Below are positions 27,553 through 36,557 of a DNA stretch of 64,000 bases, piece after piece. Source of the DNA: Campylobacter concisus. GTDB lineage: Bacteria > Campylobacterota > Campylobacteria > Campylobacterales > Campylobacteraceae. Each line of letters starts with the position of its first letter. Positions within the stretch are counted from its first letter, which is position 1. A model generated the notes under the pieces. It was not told the origin of the DNA, did not search any database, and saw only the letters and a list, made by a program, of their open reading frames with translations. The position numbers and the translations under genes are program-made. The stretch covers positions 62,001 through 126,000 of the forward strand of contig NZ_PIRZ01000003.1 of the NCBI RefSeq assembly GCF_003048575.1, written 5' to 3'.

Positions 27553-28622
27553 TGTTGCTCCAGTAAATTTTTAATAGCCTCTTTTAGCGCTTTATGGCTA
27601 AAGTGTTCATCCACAAATTTAAAGGCGTTTTGTGAGTAAATTTTGGCTTTTTCAGGCTCATTTATCAGCTCCAAAATGCACTCTTTTAGCGAAATTTCAT
27701 CTAAATTTTTAGCACAAAGCCCACGCTCTTTATCTTTAACTAGCACGTTCATCGGTGCGTTGTCATAGACCACGATAGGTACTTTTGAGCTCATTGCTTC
27801 AAGCAAAACTGTACCAAGCCCCTCAGAGTGCGATGCAAAGACGTAAATATCAAAGCCTTTTATGATATTTGCCGCGTCTTTTCTAAAACCAGTAAATATA
27901 ATCTTATCTTTATTGCTAAAAATCGAGGCAATCTCATTTTTTGTGCTTTCACTGATATTTCCTGCAAAAACTATTGTGGCGTCCTTCTCTTTTAAAATCT
28001 CTTTTGCTGCATTTGCAAAGTCATAGACACCTTTCTTGCGGTAAAGCGAAGTAAATGTACCGATAACTAGCTCATCTTGAGATATATTAAACTCATCTCT
28101 AAAAGTACTTTTTGTAGCATCTATCACCTCCACATCAACTGTACTTGGCATAAAAACTAACCTATCTTTGCTAACGCCGATGCTTAGCAGGTACTCTTTG
28201 ACACTATCTGAGATGTATAAAATTTTATCAAATAGTCTTTTGTGCATGAGTTTTGAAAGGAAGCCTTTTATAGGAAAAAGATTATGCCTTTCCTTGTAAA
28301 ATTTAACGCCTTTACTTCGGTAAAATAGTCCAGCAATTGCCCCAACCCAGCTATCAGTCGAGCCATGTGTGATTACGATATCTATCTTGTTTGAACTTAT
28401 CACTTCGCAAAGTGCTGGTACGCTTTTATAAAAATTTTTCTTATTCATCTCTTGTGCTATAACACTAAAGCCTTCTTCTTTTGCAATACTTTCTATCTGA
28501 GAGTTTGGATTACAAAAAAGTATGACATTGTGACCCATCTCGCGCATAAAACGCATCTCATTTAGCGTCTTATTTTGCTCGCCACCCCAGTTAAAAAGTG
28601 TCTGCGTGTGAAGAATGTTCAT
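27549..28622 (-). CDS. Family 4 glycosyltransferase
   Basis: The 357-residue GT-B enzyme begins ILHTQTLFNWGGEQNKT, with the glycine loop typical of GT4. Its C-terminal donor site reads ASHSEGLGTVLLEAM near residue 265, with the conserved glutamates. It couples to the following deacetylase by a four-base overlap. It resembles the GT4 gene at 23.7 kb in plan, though the sequences are clearly diverged. Probable role: addition of an N-acetylated sugar to the LPS core. Confidence 0.85.
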   Translation of the reverse strand: MNILHTQTLFNWGGEQNKTLNEMRFMREMGHNVILFCNPNSQIESIAKEEGFSVIAQEMNKKNFYKSVPALCEVISSNKIDIVITHGSTDSWVGAIAGLFYRSKGVKFYKERHNLFPIKGFLSKLMHKRLFDKILYISDSVKEYLLSIGVSKDRLVFMPSTVDVEVIDATKSTFRDEFNISQDELVIGTFTSLYRKKGVYDFANAAKEILKEKDATIVFAGNISESTKNEIASIFSNKDKIIFTGFRKDAANIIKGFDIYVFASHSEGLGTVLLEAMSSKVPIVVYDNAPMNVLVKDKERGLCAKNLDEISLKECILELINEPEKAKIYSQNAFKFVDEHFSHKALKEAIKNLLEQQ

Positions 28623-28626
28623 CTGC

Positions 28627-29688
28627 CTATCCTAAAATTTCTTTTATTTTGGCTTTTATTTTTGGCATTTCGTCGCTAAAATCCATCAAGGTCTTTTCTA
28701 TGCCATGCTTTGCTATACCTTCTTTGTCGCAAGGCACAAAGTCCCAGTCTTTTTGATAGACGATGTGTTTGCCCATACTTTGGATGCCATTTTGCGCTGT
28801 GTAGCCATTTTCCATGAGTGAGTTATCCCAAGGTCCCCACTCAAAAGCATTGCTTGGACCAAAAAAAGCGATCACAGGCACGTCATTTGCCGCAGCGATG
28901 TGCATTATAGCTGTATCTACTCCGATAAAAAGGCTTGAATGCTTTGATAGGGCGATCGTTTGTTTCAAATTTAGCTTACCGCCTAAATTTATAGGCTCAC
29001 TTTTGCAAATTTTTAGCACGCTTGCTAGCTTTTCTAGCTCATTTTCTTTATTGTCGCTTGTTAGCACGACCTTTACGCCAAGCTCATTTTCGCAGTAGTC
29101 GATGAGCTCTGCCATGCTCTCATCATTTGCGCATTTAAACATCCAGCGGCTTGTAAGATGCATATGTACAAAGCGTTTTGGTAAAATTAGATGCTCCACA
29201 CTCTCGTCCGAAAATACACTCACCTTTTTGCTAACTGGTTCAAATCCCAAAGCCCTTAAAGCGTTTAGATTATGATCGATCGTATGTGAAAAATTTTCAT
29301 AGTATTTTGCCTTGACGTTTAGAAGTTTATTTATTGATTGATTTTTGCCAAGAAAGCCTACTATTTTTTTGATCTTTGCGTATTTTGAGATGATTATACC
29401 ACGATCCCCTGTGGTTGTTTGCACGGCCATATCGTATTTTTCTTTTTTGATGGCTTTTATAAATTTTATCTCGGTAATTAGTTTTTTAAAAAAGCCAGAA
29501 TTTGCACTTTGTCTATCGTAAATGTGAATTTTATTTATGTAAGGATTTCCTTCTATCATCGCTTCTGTGCCTTTGTTTAGGGCAAAGTCAATGGTTGCAT
29601 CTGGGTAATAATGGTGCAAATTTTCAATAAGAGGCGTAGTCAAAAGCACGTCACCGATGTTTCTAAATTTAATCACAAGTATTTTCAT
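28627..29688 (-). CDS. Family 9 heptosyltransferase (WaaQ/WaaF type)
   Basis: This GT9 enzyme of 353 residues starts MKILVIKFRNIGDVLLTTP, the classic ADP-heptose:LPS heptosyltransferase N-terminus. It has the donor-binding VDTAIMHIAAA and FGPSNAFEWGPW near residues 255-290. It is closest in appearance to WaaQ-like heptosyltransferases. I chose the ATG at 29688, which overlaps the stop of the preceding GT2 gene (ATGA). A second start five codons upstream exists. WaaC, the first heptosyltransferase, is encoded at the far end of the same operon. Confidence 0.85.
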   Translation of the reverse strand: MKILVIKFRNIGDVLLTTPLIENLHHYYPDATIDFALNKGTEAMIEGNPYINKIHIYDRQSANSGFFKKLITEIKFIKAIKKEKYDMAVQTTTGDRGIIISKYAKIKKIVGFLGKNQSINKLLNVKAKYYENFSHTIDHNLNALRALGFEPVSKKVSVFSDESVEHLILPKRFVHMHLTSRWMFKCANDESMAELIDYCENELGVKVVLTSDNKENELEKLASVLKICKSEPINLGGKLNLKQTIALSKHSSLFIGVDTAIMHIAAANDVPVIAFFGPSNAFEWGPWDNSLMENGYTAQNGIQSMGKHIVYQKDWDFVPCDKEGIAKHGIEKTLMDFSDEMPKIKAKIKEILG

Positions 29689-30389
29689 TTTATATATTTC
29701 CAAAATGTGTACTGAGCATAAAGTCTGGCTATAACATAGCCAGCAAAGCCCTCTTTAAAGCCACCTTTTAGCACATAAAGCTTAAAAAATGTCCAAGCTG
29801 GGCTTGTTAGAGCTTTAAATAAATTCCTTTTTGCCCCCATGCTTGAGTAGCGATTTTGCTTAGCGATAAACTGCTCGATGCTCTCATATGCGTAGTGCAA
29901 GAAGTGATTTTTAAGCGCTCCAAGCTTTTGCGAGTTGTCATTTAAAATGACCTTTTCATGCACTGCTCTGCCATCAAATTTGGCAAAATTTTTGTTAAAA
30001 AGCCTCACCGTGTAGTCTGGATAGAGCCCCATATTTTTGATCGCTTTGCCAAAGAAAAAATTTAGCCTAGCTACGTTGTAGGCCATAAATTTTGGCTCTT
30101 TTAGTGTATTTACAAGCTCATTTCTAAGCTCATTTGTGATCACCTCGTCACTATCAAGTACAAAGATCCACTCATTTTTAGCTAGATCCACGCCCTTTTG
30201 CTTTTGCGCGCCAAATCCCAGCCAAGCTTGCTCGTGAAATCTCACGTTGCTAAAGCCATCACAAATTTGCCTTGTGCTATCTTTTGAGCCGCTATCAACC
30301 ACGATGACCTCATCTACAAAATTTGTACTTTCTAGTACTTCTTGTAGATATTTTTGGCTGTTGAAAGTTAAGATGACGACACTTAGCAT
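29685..30389 (-). CDS. Family 2 glycosyltransferase, WaaE/LgtF type
   Basis: The 234-residue enzyme has the compact GT2 plan of WaaE/KdtX core glucosyltransferases: SVVILTFNSQKYL at the N-terminus, VVDSGSKDSTRQI, VLDSDEVIT and an aromatic-rich C-terminus. Such enzymes add beta-glucose to heptose I. In C. jejuni the gene after waaC and waaM is lgtF, a two-domain GT2. Here only one domain is present. It overlaps the waaM stop by seven bases. Confidence 0.85.
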   Translation of the reverse strand: MLSVVILTFNSQKYLQEVLESTNFVDEVIVVDSGSKDSTRQICDGFSNVRFHEQAWLGFGAQKQKGVDLAKNEWIFVLDSDEVITNELRNELVNTLKEPKFMAYNVARLNFFFGKAIKNMGLYPDYTVRLFNKNFAKFDGRAVHEKVILNDNSQKLGALKNHFLHYAYESIEQFIAKQNRYSSMGAKRNLFKALTSPAWTFFKLYVLKGGFKEGFAGYVIARLYAQYTFWKYIK

Positions 30390-31276
30390 TTATACTCATT
30401 TTCGTAAAATCTTTTAAAGCGTTTGTGAAACCAAAAGTATTCCTCAGGCCTTGCTCTAACCATCTCTTCGCACGCACTGCACTGCATTTGCGTCGCTTTT
30501 TGCACGGCATCTTCTTTGTCAAACGTACTTATGTCAATAGGCTGCTCAAAGTAAATTTCGTTTAAATTTTCATCTTTTTGGTAGATAAATGCGTTTATGA
30601 TAAGGGCATTTGTCTTTTGCGCTAGCACGCTTGCTGCTGGTGTGTGAAGCACATCTTTGCCAAAAAACTGCACCTTTATGCCATCTTTTGGAGCGGTGTT
30701 TTGATCGACTAAAATCCCTACTATTCGTCTAGCTTTTAGCGCTTTTAAAATATCTTTTGCACCGCCATCTTTGTCGATGAGCTCCACGTCAAACTGCGAT
30801 CTGTTTGCTCTTAAAATTTTATCCATGATGCTACTATCAAGCCTTCTACCAAGCACTGAAGATGGCCCAAAATGAGCTGCGACAGCTAAGCCAAATATCT
30901 CCCACTGCCCAAAATGCGCTGTTGTAACTATAATAGACCTGCTAGACTTTATTGCGTCAAGCAAAAAGTGCTCATTTTTAAAAACAACTTGCTCTAGTAT
31001 CTTTTGTTTTGTCGTGTTTTGATTGAGGATGAAATTTATACCAAGATATTTTGCGAAGTTGTAGTAGCATTTTTTGGCGATTTCAAGCTTCTCTTCTTTA
31101 GTTTTTGACTCGCCAAACGCAAGATTTAAATTTGTCATAACGACGTGGAATCGCTTTTTATTAAGCTTCATATACGAAAAAGCTAAAAATTTAGCGAGCA
31201 AATCTCTAAGTGAGCTAGGTAGTAAAAATATAAAAAACTTTAAAGTATAAAAGCCAGCCAGATAGAGCCTATCCAT
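30383..31276 (-). CDS. waaM: Lipid A late acyltransferase
   Basis: The 297-residue membrane-anchored enzyme (HtrB/LpxL family) adds a secondary acyl chain to lipid A at the inner membrane. It has an N-terminal hydrophobic anchor (FYTLKFFIFLLPSSL) and the H-x4-E catalytic motif in TAHFGQWE near residue 120. The LVDQNTAPKDG and RPEEYFWFHKRFK regions are also typical. The order waaC-waaM-GT2 matches the C. jejuni LOS locus. It overlaps waaC by eight bases. Confidence 0.92.
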   Translation of the reverse strand: MDRLYLAGFYTLKFFIFLLPSSLRDLLAKFLAFSYMKLNKKRFHVVMTNLNLAFGESKTKEEKLEIAKKCYYNFAKYLGINFILNQNTTKQKILEQVVFKNEHFLLDAIKSSRSIIVTTAHFGQWEIFGLAVAAHFGPSSVLGRRLDSSIMDKILRANRSQFDVELIDKDGGAKDILKALKARRIVGILVDQNTAPKDGIKVQFFGKDVLHTPAASVLAQKTNALIINAFIYQKDENLNEIYFEQPIDISTFDKEDAVQKATQMQCSACEEMVRARPEEYFWFHKRFKRFYENEYKC

Positions 31277-32243
31277 TTAGTAGCCTTTTTGCAAAATTTG
31301 CAATCGTTTCTGGGAAAATCTCTCTTATGCAAAAGTCGTTTTTATCGATACTTCTGGCGTCTATTTGCTTGCCCATATCTATAACTAAATTTTTATCCGT
31401 GATGTAAGCATTTCTGTGGCTTGGACGGTTACCAAAAAGTGTGATAGAAGGCCTATTCATCGCCCAAGCAAGGTGTGTTAGGCCACTATCGTTGCCAATT
31501 ACTAAATCACAGCTTGCAATGAAGCTTATCATCTCTTTTATGTTAAGTTTTTCAAGTAGCTTTGCCGAGGTGCCTGAGATGATCGCCTCAGCCCTTACTT
31601 TCTCGCTCTCACTTCCGTAGCAAAGGCAAATTTCGCATCCATCAAGTAGCCTGATCACATCTTTAAATTTGTTATAAATTTTGCTTTCTTCGCTTGCAAA
31701 GGCAGCGATCAAAACGCGTTTTTTATCACTTTCATTTTTATAAATTTCACTTGCTTCAAAGCAAGACATTTTTTCTAAAATTTCACTTGCTTCAAAGCTA
31801 AAATTTAGAGCAAAAGCTACAAGCGCCAAATTTCTAATGATTATATTTTCGTTGTAATCAATTTTAAATTTATGCCTATAAAGCCTGGCTGCGATCTTTT
31901 CTTTGACACTTTCTCTGCTAAATCCATAAGTTTGCTTGCCTATTATTTTTGCGACGATAGCTGATTTAAAAAGTCCTTGCAGATCGATCACTTTGTCAAA
32001 TTTACCAAGCGTTTTTAGTATCTTGTAGCTTTGTTTAAAGCTTTGTTTAAGCGGTAAAACGACTAGCTCGTCGATAAGTGGATGGTCTTTTAAAAGGCTT
32101 GCAAAACGGGCATCAACTAGCCACGTGATATGGGCATTTGGGTGGTGCTTTTTGATAAACTGAAGCACAATAGCTGCGTGCACGATATCCCCAAGAGCGG
32201 AGAGTTTGACGATGGCTATTTTTAGTTGATTTTTGTTTTGCAT
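31269..32243 (-). CDS. waaC: LPS heptosyltransferase I
   Basis: WaaC adds the first heptose to Kdo in the inner core. The 324-residue GT9 enzyme begins KIAIVKLSALGDIVHA, has LVDARFA near residue 42, and ends with GNDSGLTHLAWA and TLFGNRPSHRN near residue 260-285, all diagnostic. It is the first gene of the minus-strand LOS operon. The divergent exonuclease gene starts 63 bases away, and both promoters must lie in that gap. Confidence 0.95.
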   Translation of the reverse strand: MQNKNQLKIAIVKLSALGDIVHAAIVLQFIKKHHPNAHITWLVDARFASLLKDHPLIDELVVLPLKQSFKQSYKILKTLGKFDKVIDLQGLFKSAIVAKIIGKQTYGFSRESVKEKIAARLYRHKFKIDYNENIIIRNLALVAFALNFSFEASEILEKMSCFEASEIYKNESDKKRVLIAAFASEESKIYNKFKDVIRLLDGCEICLCYGSESEKVRAEAIISGTSAKLLEKLNIKEMISFIASCDLVIGNDSGLTHLAWAMNRPSITLFGNRPSHRNAYITDKNLVIDMGKQIDARSIDKNDFCIREIFPETIANFAKRLLNG

Positions 32244-32306
32244 TGATCACTTTAGATATAAATTTTTGGTATGATTTTAAAAAAAAATGCTTAAAAAAGG
32301 GCTAAA

Positions 32307-33344
32307 ATGGCAAAAAGTTACATCTGTGTCTTTGACTGCGAGACGATACCTGATGCAAATTTGATAAGAAAAATTTATGGCATTAATGGGAGCGATGAAG
32401 ATGTGAGCGTGCAAGCGATGGCGCTGCAAAAAGAGGCCAGTGGGAGTGAGTTTTTGCCTGTGATGTTTCATAGAGTAGTCGCCATCTCTGCTGTTATGGC
32501 TGATGAGTACGGCAAATTTTTAAAAGTTAGCACGATGGAGGGCAAGGATGAGCGCGAGATCATCGCTAAATTTTTAAAATTTATAAATGATTATAACCCA
32601 AGGCTTGTTAGCTTTAATGGAAGGGGTTTTGACCTGCCGATGTTAATGGTGCGTGCGATGCGCTACAATCTAAATGCGGTGGCATATTATGAGAGCGAAA
32701 ATAAAGAGCTAAATAAAAACAAATGGGAAAACTATAGGGCAAGGTATTCGCCTAAATTTCACCTTGATCTGCTTGATTTTATAAGCGATTTTGGAAGTGT
32801 GAGAGGGCTAAAACTAGATACTCTTTGCGCTAGCTTAAATTTACCTGGAAAATACGACGTGCACGGCGATCAGGTGCTTGAGCTTTACTACGCAGGCGAG
32901 CTTGATAAGATCAACGAATACTGCGAAAGTGACGTACTAAACACCTACTGGCTCTTTTTAAAATTTGAGCTTTTACAGGCGAATATCTTACAAGATGACT
33001 ATATAAATCACCTAAACATGATGAGTGAATTTCTAGCCAAAAACTGCGCTCACAGAGGATACACTGAGATCTTTTGCGCTGCGATAAGCGACGAGCTAGC
33101 TAGACTTAATGGCAAGCTTGATTACGAGATCAAGGTTCAAAAAGAGAGTGAGGATTACGAGGAATTTAATGATTTTAGTGATCTTGACGGCACAAAAGAT
33201 ACACCAGAGCAGCTAAAGGAGCGTTTGGTAAGACAAGGGCTTGATGGGCTTTTAAAAAAAGCTAGCGAGGTTACGTCAGCTGCCAAAAAAGATAAGAGTT
33301 TTGCCGAAGAGAAACTACCTGAAATAAATTTAGACGAAGAGTAG
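32307..33344 (+). CDS. PolB-type 3'-5' exonuclease
   Basis: The 345-residue protein has a DEDD exonuclease domain: DCETIP (Asp10, Glu12), SFNGRGFDLPML near residue 103 and EYCESDVLNTY near residue 208, giving all four carboxylates. This matches the stand-alone predicted exonucleases related to the proofreading domain of PolB. No polymerase domain follows. The C-terminal 100 residues are acidic and charged. It probably trims DNA in repair. C. jejuni homologues have not, to my knowledge, been characterised. It lies at the border of the low-GC array. Confidence 0.85.
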   Translation: MAKSYICVFDCETIPDANLIRKIYGINGSDEDVSVQAMALQKEASGSEFLPVMFHRVVAISAVMADEYGKFLKVSTMEGKDEREIIAKFLKFINDYNPRLVSFNGRGFDLPMLMVRAMRYNLNAVAYYESENKELNKNKWENYRARYSPKFHLDLLDFISDFGSVRGLKLDTLCASLNLPGKYDVHGDQVLELYYAGELDKINEYCESDVLNTYWLFLKFELLQANILQDDYINHLNMMSEFLAKNCAHRGYTEIFCAAISDELARLNGKLDYEIKVQKESEDYEEFNDFSDLDGTKDTPEQLKERLVRQGLDGLLKKASEVTSAAKKDKSFAEEKLPEINLDEE

Positions 33345-33416
33345 AAATTCTACGCTTTTAGGCCGTAAAATATCTTTTTGCTACTCTATGGAATTAATAT
33401 CCTGATCCGCAGAATA

Positions 33417-33720
33417 TCACGGGTACTCAAAGCCAAATTCATACTCTTTTAAAACTCCATTAGAAAAGATGAATTTCTCGTAGTAGAGTGGTATATCAAA
33501 TTCTTGTAAGAGTTTGCTTTCATTTTGCTCAGTGATGTAGGTGACGATAGAAATGGCGTTTTCTTCTTGTAGATCGTTTGGTTTTTAAAATTTGGTCTTA
33601 TTTGTCGCCAAGTTTTATGCCAGAATTTGTAGTGAAATCTTTTATTATATTTACTTTTGCAAAATATTTTTGATGCTAATTGGATCATCTATGACTGTTA
33701 AGTTACCTTTATCTCACTAT
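33417..33720 (-). pseudogene. Remnant of an unidentified gene
   Basis: The 500-base gap between the exonuclease gene and the lipoprotein gene holds no intact gene but contains coding-like fragments on the minus strand. The clearest runs from about 33588 to a TGA at 33417-33419 and includes VTYITEQNES and FIFSNGVLKEYEFG. Upstream, in two other frames, are DDPISIKNILQK and IKDFTTNSGIKLGD. At least two frameshifts and several stops separate them. The protein looks like a small secreted or periplasmic Campylobacter protein similar in style to those in the neighbouring array. I cannot name its family. Confidence 0.5.
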
Positions 33721-33844
33721 CTTCTATTTATTTGAATTTTCCGGTCGATATTCTAGTGGCTTTGCTAAGTATTAAGAGCTCAAAAACACATAAAATTATC
33801 CTATAAATATATTTACTTTTTAATATATTACTCAAATTACCTAG

Positions 33845-34402
33845 TTACTGCTTATTTTTCATAAAATTTTTTCTCATGTCATTAAGAATTTTTGGAGTGA
33901 TTTGATTTATATAAAGTTTATTCTTTTTACCATGATCTGTATAGTAGTTTTCTATCTTATTAATTTTTTCATCGTTTGTAGTTTCATCTATATATCCAAA
34001 TTTCCAAATGTACTCATATAAATAAAATTCTGAGGCTAAATTTTTAAAAAGTATATAAAAATCTACTATATTTCCGTCTCTGTCTTGGGTTCCGCCTTTA
34101 AACTCAATTATATTGCCACTAGCCGTAACACTCCACATAGACATATCGTCATAACAGAAACTCCATTTTTTTATCTTGTCTTTGTAAATAATGGCGCACT
34201 CTTTTATATCTATTGCCCGACCTAGATTGTCGTCATTATAATCACGTAAAATTTTTACAGAATAGCTATTACTGCCTATTTTAAAATAATAGTTGGATGT
34301 GTCTTTGTGTTTAAAATTTGGTATTTCGTCTTTTCCCATACCATTGCAAGCCAGCAATAATATTAATAAAAATGCACTATTTAAAAATTTGAAAAAATTC
34401 AT
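33845..34402 (-). CDS. Hypothetical lipoprotein of the immunity-like array
   Basis: The 185-residue protein has a hydrophobic N-terminus and a lipobox (LLLACNG, Cys about residue 19), so it is probably lipid-anchored in the envelope. The mature part is rich in Tyr, Lys and Asn with many strands (FKIGSNSYSVKIL, GNIVDFYILFKN). I recognise no family. It is the last intact gene of the minus-strand array that begins with the M23-domain protein, starting four bases after the broken gene before it. A role as envelope immunity protein is inference from context. Confidence 0.7.
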   Translation of the reverse strand: MNFFKFLNSAFLLILLLACNGMGKDEIPNFKHKDTSNYYFKIGSNSYSVKILRDYNDDNLGRAIDIKECAIIYKDKIKKWSFCYDDMSMWSVTASGNIIEFKGGTQDRDGNIVDFYILFKNLASEFYLYEYIWKFGYIDETTNDEKINKIENYYTDHGKKNKLYINQITPKILNDMRKNFMKNKQ

Positions 34403-34405
34403 ATT

Positions 34406-34984
34406 CTATGATCCATCGGTACTATATCCATCAGGGTTTTTTATTAGGAATTTTTTAACAGCATCCGCGTCATATCCTTCACAATCATCGTCACACTGAA
34501 AGTCTATGATTTTTGCTAGAGGTGAAATAATGATCGAATTTTCTTTTTTGTTTAACTCATAGCAGTTGGTTGAGTTGCTCTTTGTGCCATTTAAAGAGTA
34601 GCTATTGATAACACAAAGATTTTTCTTTTGATTTATATCCGTAAAAAACACTGACTTTATTTCATCAAATATATCTATAATATCAGGTTCTACTAAGGTT
34701 TTATCTGTGTTTAAGAGCACCATTTGTGTTTTGTTGTTTTGTGTTTTTAAAAACGTAAGTACAGCTAAAACACCATCTAGTTTTACTATGACTGGTTTAT
34801 GTGGCATTGTATTATTGCTATCTATTTTGCATTGCTCATAGTCATCTTTTGTCTATTGGCTTTGAAGCTTTTTAGAGATAAACATGCAGTTTATTTCGGC
34901 TATATTGGCATTTTTTTGAGGCTCAAAAGCGTTTAAATTTATGACTATTAGAAAGCTTAATAATAGTATGTTTTTAAATTTCAT
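34406..34984 (-). pseudogene. Secreted protein gene interrupted by an in-frame TAG
   Basis: Reading from the ATG at 34984, the frame runs through 192 codons to 34406 but carries one TAG at codon 44 (34853-34855). The 5' part encodes a signal peptide, MKFKNILLLSFLIV, nearly identical in DNA to that of the 264-residue gene at 38.5 kb. After the TAG the same frame continues TKDDYEQCKIDSNN and then the remaining 133 codons, which could be re-initiated at the ATG at 34807 but would lack the signal peptide. The downstream part has four to five cysteines and a poorly conserved fold. Likely a recently inactivated periplasmic protein; a sequencing error is the alternative. Confidence 0.7.
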
Positions 34985-35567
34985 TTATATCCTTATATAC
35001 ATTTATTAATCAGGTAAATATCTTGATGTAAATTTATAAACATCTACGCTACCATTCCTTTCTTCATATAGCCATAGCTCACAGATATTTTCAGGATTAG
35101 TGTCAAAGAACTGAACCAAAAGAGTGTCTTTGTTTATCCATTTAAAATCAAAGTCATAAGAATAGTTATTTGCATCATAAGTCTTGTATCTTATATTTTT
35201 CATACATTCTATGTCTTTTATAGGAGGTTCATAAATAAGAACATTTAAAATTGGCTCTTTGTACATATTTAATATTGTATCTCCACGGTAAGTGACCATA
35301 CTTTCAACCCAAATTTTCTTTGCAAGCTTTTTACAGTCTTTATTTAAAAATTTCTTAGGTATCGTCTTTTTCTCCAAACTATCGTAATAGTCATCTGTTG
35401 CAAATGATAAATTTACAGCTAAAAGTAAAGCTAAGATTATTTTAAAGATTATCCTCATAATATTTCCCCAAAAGTATTTTTATATCCCTCTTTTAATATC
35501 TCAATAGGATCTGCTAAGTCTTTACGCCTTTTAAATTTATTGTTTGGATCATTGGTGACGGTTAAAA
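34947..35567. repeat. Array duplication, copy A
   Basis: This 621-base block matches 38499-39124. It spans the last 38 or so codons of the M23-protein gene, the whole 150-residue gene and the signal-peptide codons of the next gene. Identity is very high at both ends and lower in the middle of the 150-residue gene. Outside these limits the two copies share nothing obvious. Confidence 0.8.
35006..35458 (-). CDS. Periplasmic protein, paralogue of the 152-residue array protein
   Basis: The 150-residue protein has a signal peptide (cleavage near SFATDD). The mature part closely matches the 152-residue protein at 38.6-39.0 kb at its start (KKxIPKKxLNKDCxKL) and end ([16 protein letters not shown]), but differs between residues 45 and 90. 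Its ATG overlaps the TGA of the truncated M23-protein end by four bases, exactly as the intact pair does. I infer an orphan immunity protein left with its toxin fragment. No known domain is recognised. Confidence 0.75.
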   Translation of the reverse strand: MRIIFKIILALLLAVNLSFATDDYYDSLEKKTIPKKFLNKDCKKLAKKIWVESMVTYRGDTILNMYKEPILNVLIYEPPIKDIECMKNIRYKTYDANNYSYDFDFKWINKDTLLVQFFDTNPENICELWLYEERNGSVDVYKFTSRYLPD

Positions 35568-35661
35568 CATCACAATAGCTATTAAAAATTTTTCATTTTC
35601 ATAGTAATATCCTATTTCTTCGGCTTTAAAAAAAGTAATTACAAAATCACGCACGCTAGCC
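35455..35661 (-). pseudogene. Orphan 3' end of an M23-effector-type gene
   Basis: The last 40 or so codons (to TGA at 35455-35457) nearly match the C-terminus of the 1139-residue protein: [18 protein letters not shown], then [11 protein letters not shown]. Upstream of that the sequence differs: a second open frame gives [23 protein letters not shown]. It joins the conserved tail after a one-base shift in a run of five T. The fragment has no start and directly abuts the stop of the preceding gene. It appears to be the tail of a different effector allele left by recombination. Confidence 0.7.
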
Positions 35662-36027
35662 CTATTTATCAAATTTTAAATATTTACTATCGCAATCTTT
35701 AAAATGATTATACTCGTTTATAGAGTTTCCGTAGTTTTGTATGACTATGCTATCATTTTCATACATCCCGTCAATCTTTTTAAATTTTATATAAAATCCA
35801 CCTTCGCCATTGCTTTTTATGCTTGATATATAGCCTTGTGATTTTGTCTGATTATTATCAACTATCTTGTAAAAATACTTTGTCTTATTAGTATTTTTCG
35901 TTATTTCTATTGAAATATTACAAGGCTCATTCTTGTAAAACCCAGTTAAATTTATGTCTTTTGTGTAGGCATTGTGTGTCATAAACACTAGCACCATAAA
36001 ATAAAAAACAACTATCTTGTTTGTCAT
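35662..36027 (-). CDS. Small secreted protein of the array
   Basis: I place the start at the ATG at 36027, preceded by AAAGAGTGGG, giving 121 residues with a signal-type N-terminus (VVFYFMVLVFMTHNAYT). The frame is open for 16 more codons upstream to 36075. The mature part is a probable beta-sandwich (GFYKNEPCNISIEI, KYFYKIVDNN, GGFYIKFKK) with two cysteines that could form a disulfide. No family is recognised. It follows the 159-residue gene and precedes the effector remnant, and may be an envelope immunity protein. Confidence 0.65.
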   Translation of the reverse strand: MTNKIVVFYFMVLVFMTHNAYTKDINLTGFYKNEPCNISIEITKNTNKTKYFYKIVDNNQTKSQGYISSIKSNGEGGFYIKFKKIDGMYENDSIVIQNYGNSINEYNHFKDCDSKYLKFDK

Positions 36028-36077
36028 ATCTACCCACTCTTTTTTAACCGCATTATATCTATTTAACAAAGGCAAAA

Positions 36078-36557
36078 CTATATCTTTTTGATCTTTCCAT
36101 TCTCAAATTTATATTTTCTTTCATCTGATAGTTTTCCACTGCTTTTAAAATTTGGATCGCCATTGTTGGTTAGTGCATTTTTGTGTGGTTTGTCTATTAT
36201 CAAGATGCCTTCATTAGTGACTTCGAAAAATGGCACACTCGCGCACCAATCTATCTCGCCTTGAAATTTTATCTTGTCGTCATCTTTCTTTTCAAAAATT
36301 CTCAAAGGCCCGTGTCCATTGCAAGCAGCATAGTTTTGTATGTCTTGAAATATCCACACTTCACTTCGATTCAATTTGGTATAAAATATTAAATTTGGTT
36401 CAAGCTCATGCTCACACTCTCTGCTATAAATCTTTTCATCGTTTATACTTATGGAGCATTTGTTGTCCTTGCTGTACGTTTCTATACTTAAGTTTTGGGC
36501 ATTAGAAAATATAGCTAAAAGTAGCAATAAGTATAAAAATCTAGTTTTTATCATCAT
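36078..36557 (-). CDS. Small periplasmic protein of the array
   Basis: The 159-residue protein begins with a signal peptide (FLYLLLLLAIFSNAQN), so it is probably exported. The mature part has four or five cysteines (KCSIS, RECEHE, AACNGHG, DWCAS) and aromatic strands such as EVWIFQDIQNYAAC. That pattern resembles lysozyme-inhibitor-like or other small beta proteins, but I cannot assign a family. Its ATGATG start overlaps the original 3' end of the disrupted gene before it by 17 bases, so the two were once coupled. Confidence 0.7.
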   Translation of the reverse strand: MMIKTRFLYLLLLLAIFSNAQNLSIETYSKDNKCSISINDEKIYSRECEHELEPNLIFYTKLNRSEVWIFQDIQNYAACNGHGPLRIFEKKDDDKIKFQGEIDWCASVPFFEVTNEGILIIDKPHKNALTNNGDPNFKSSGKLSDERKYKFENGKIKKI

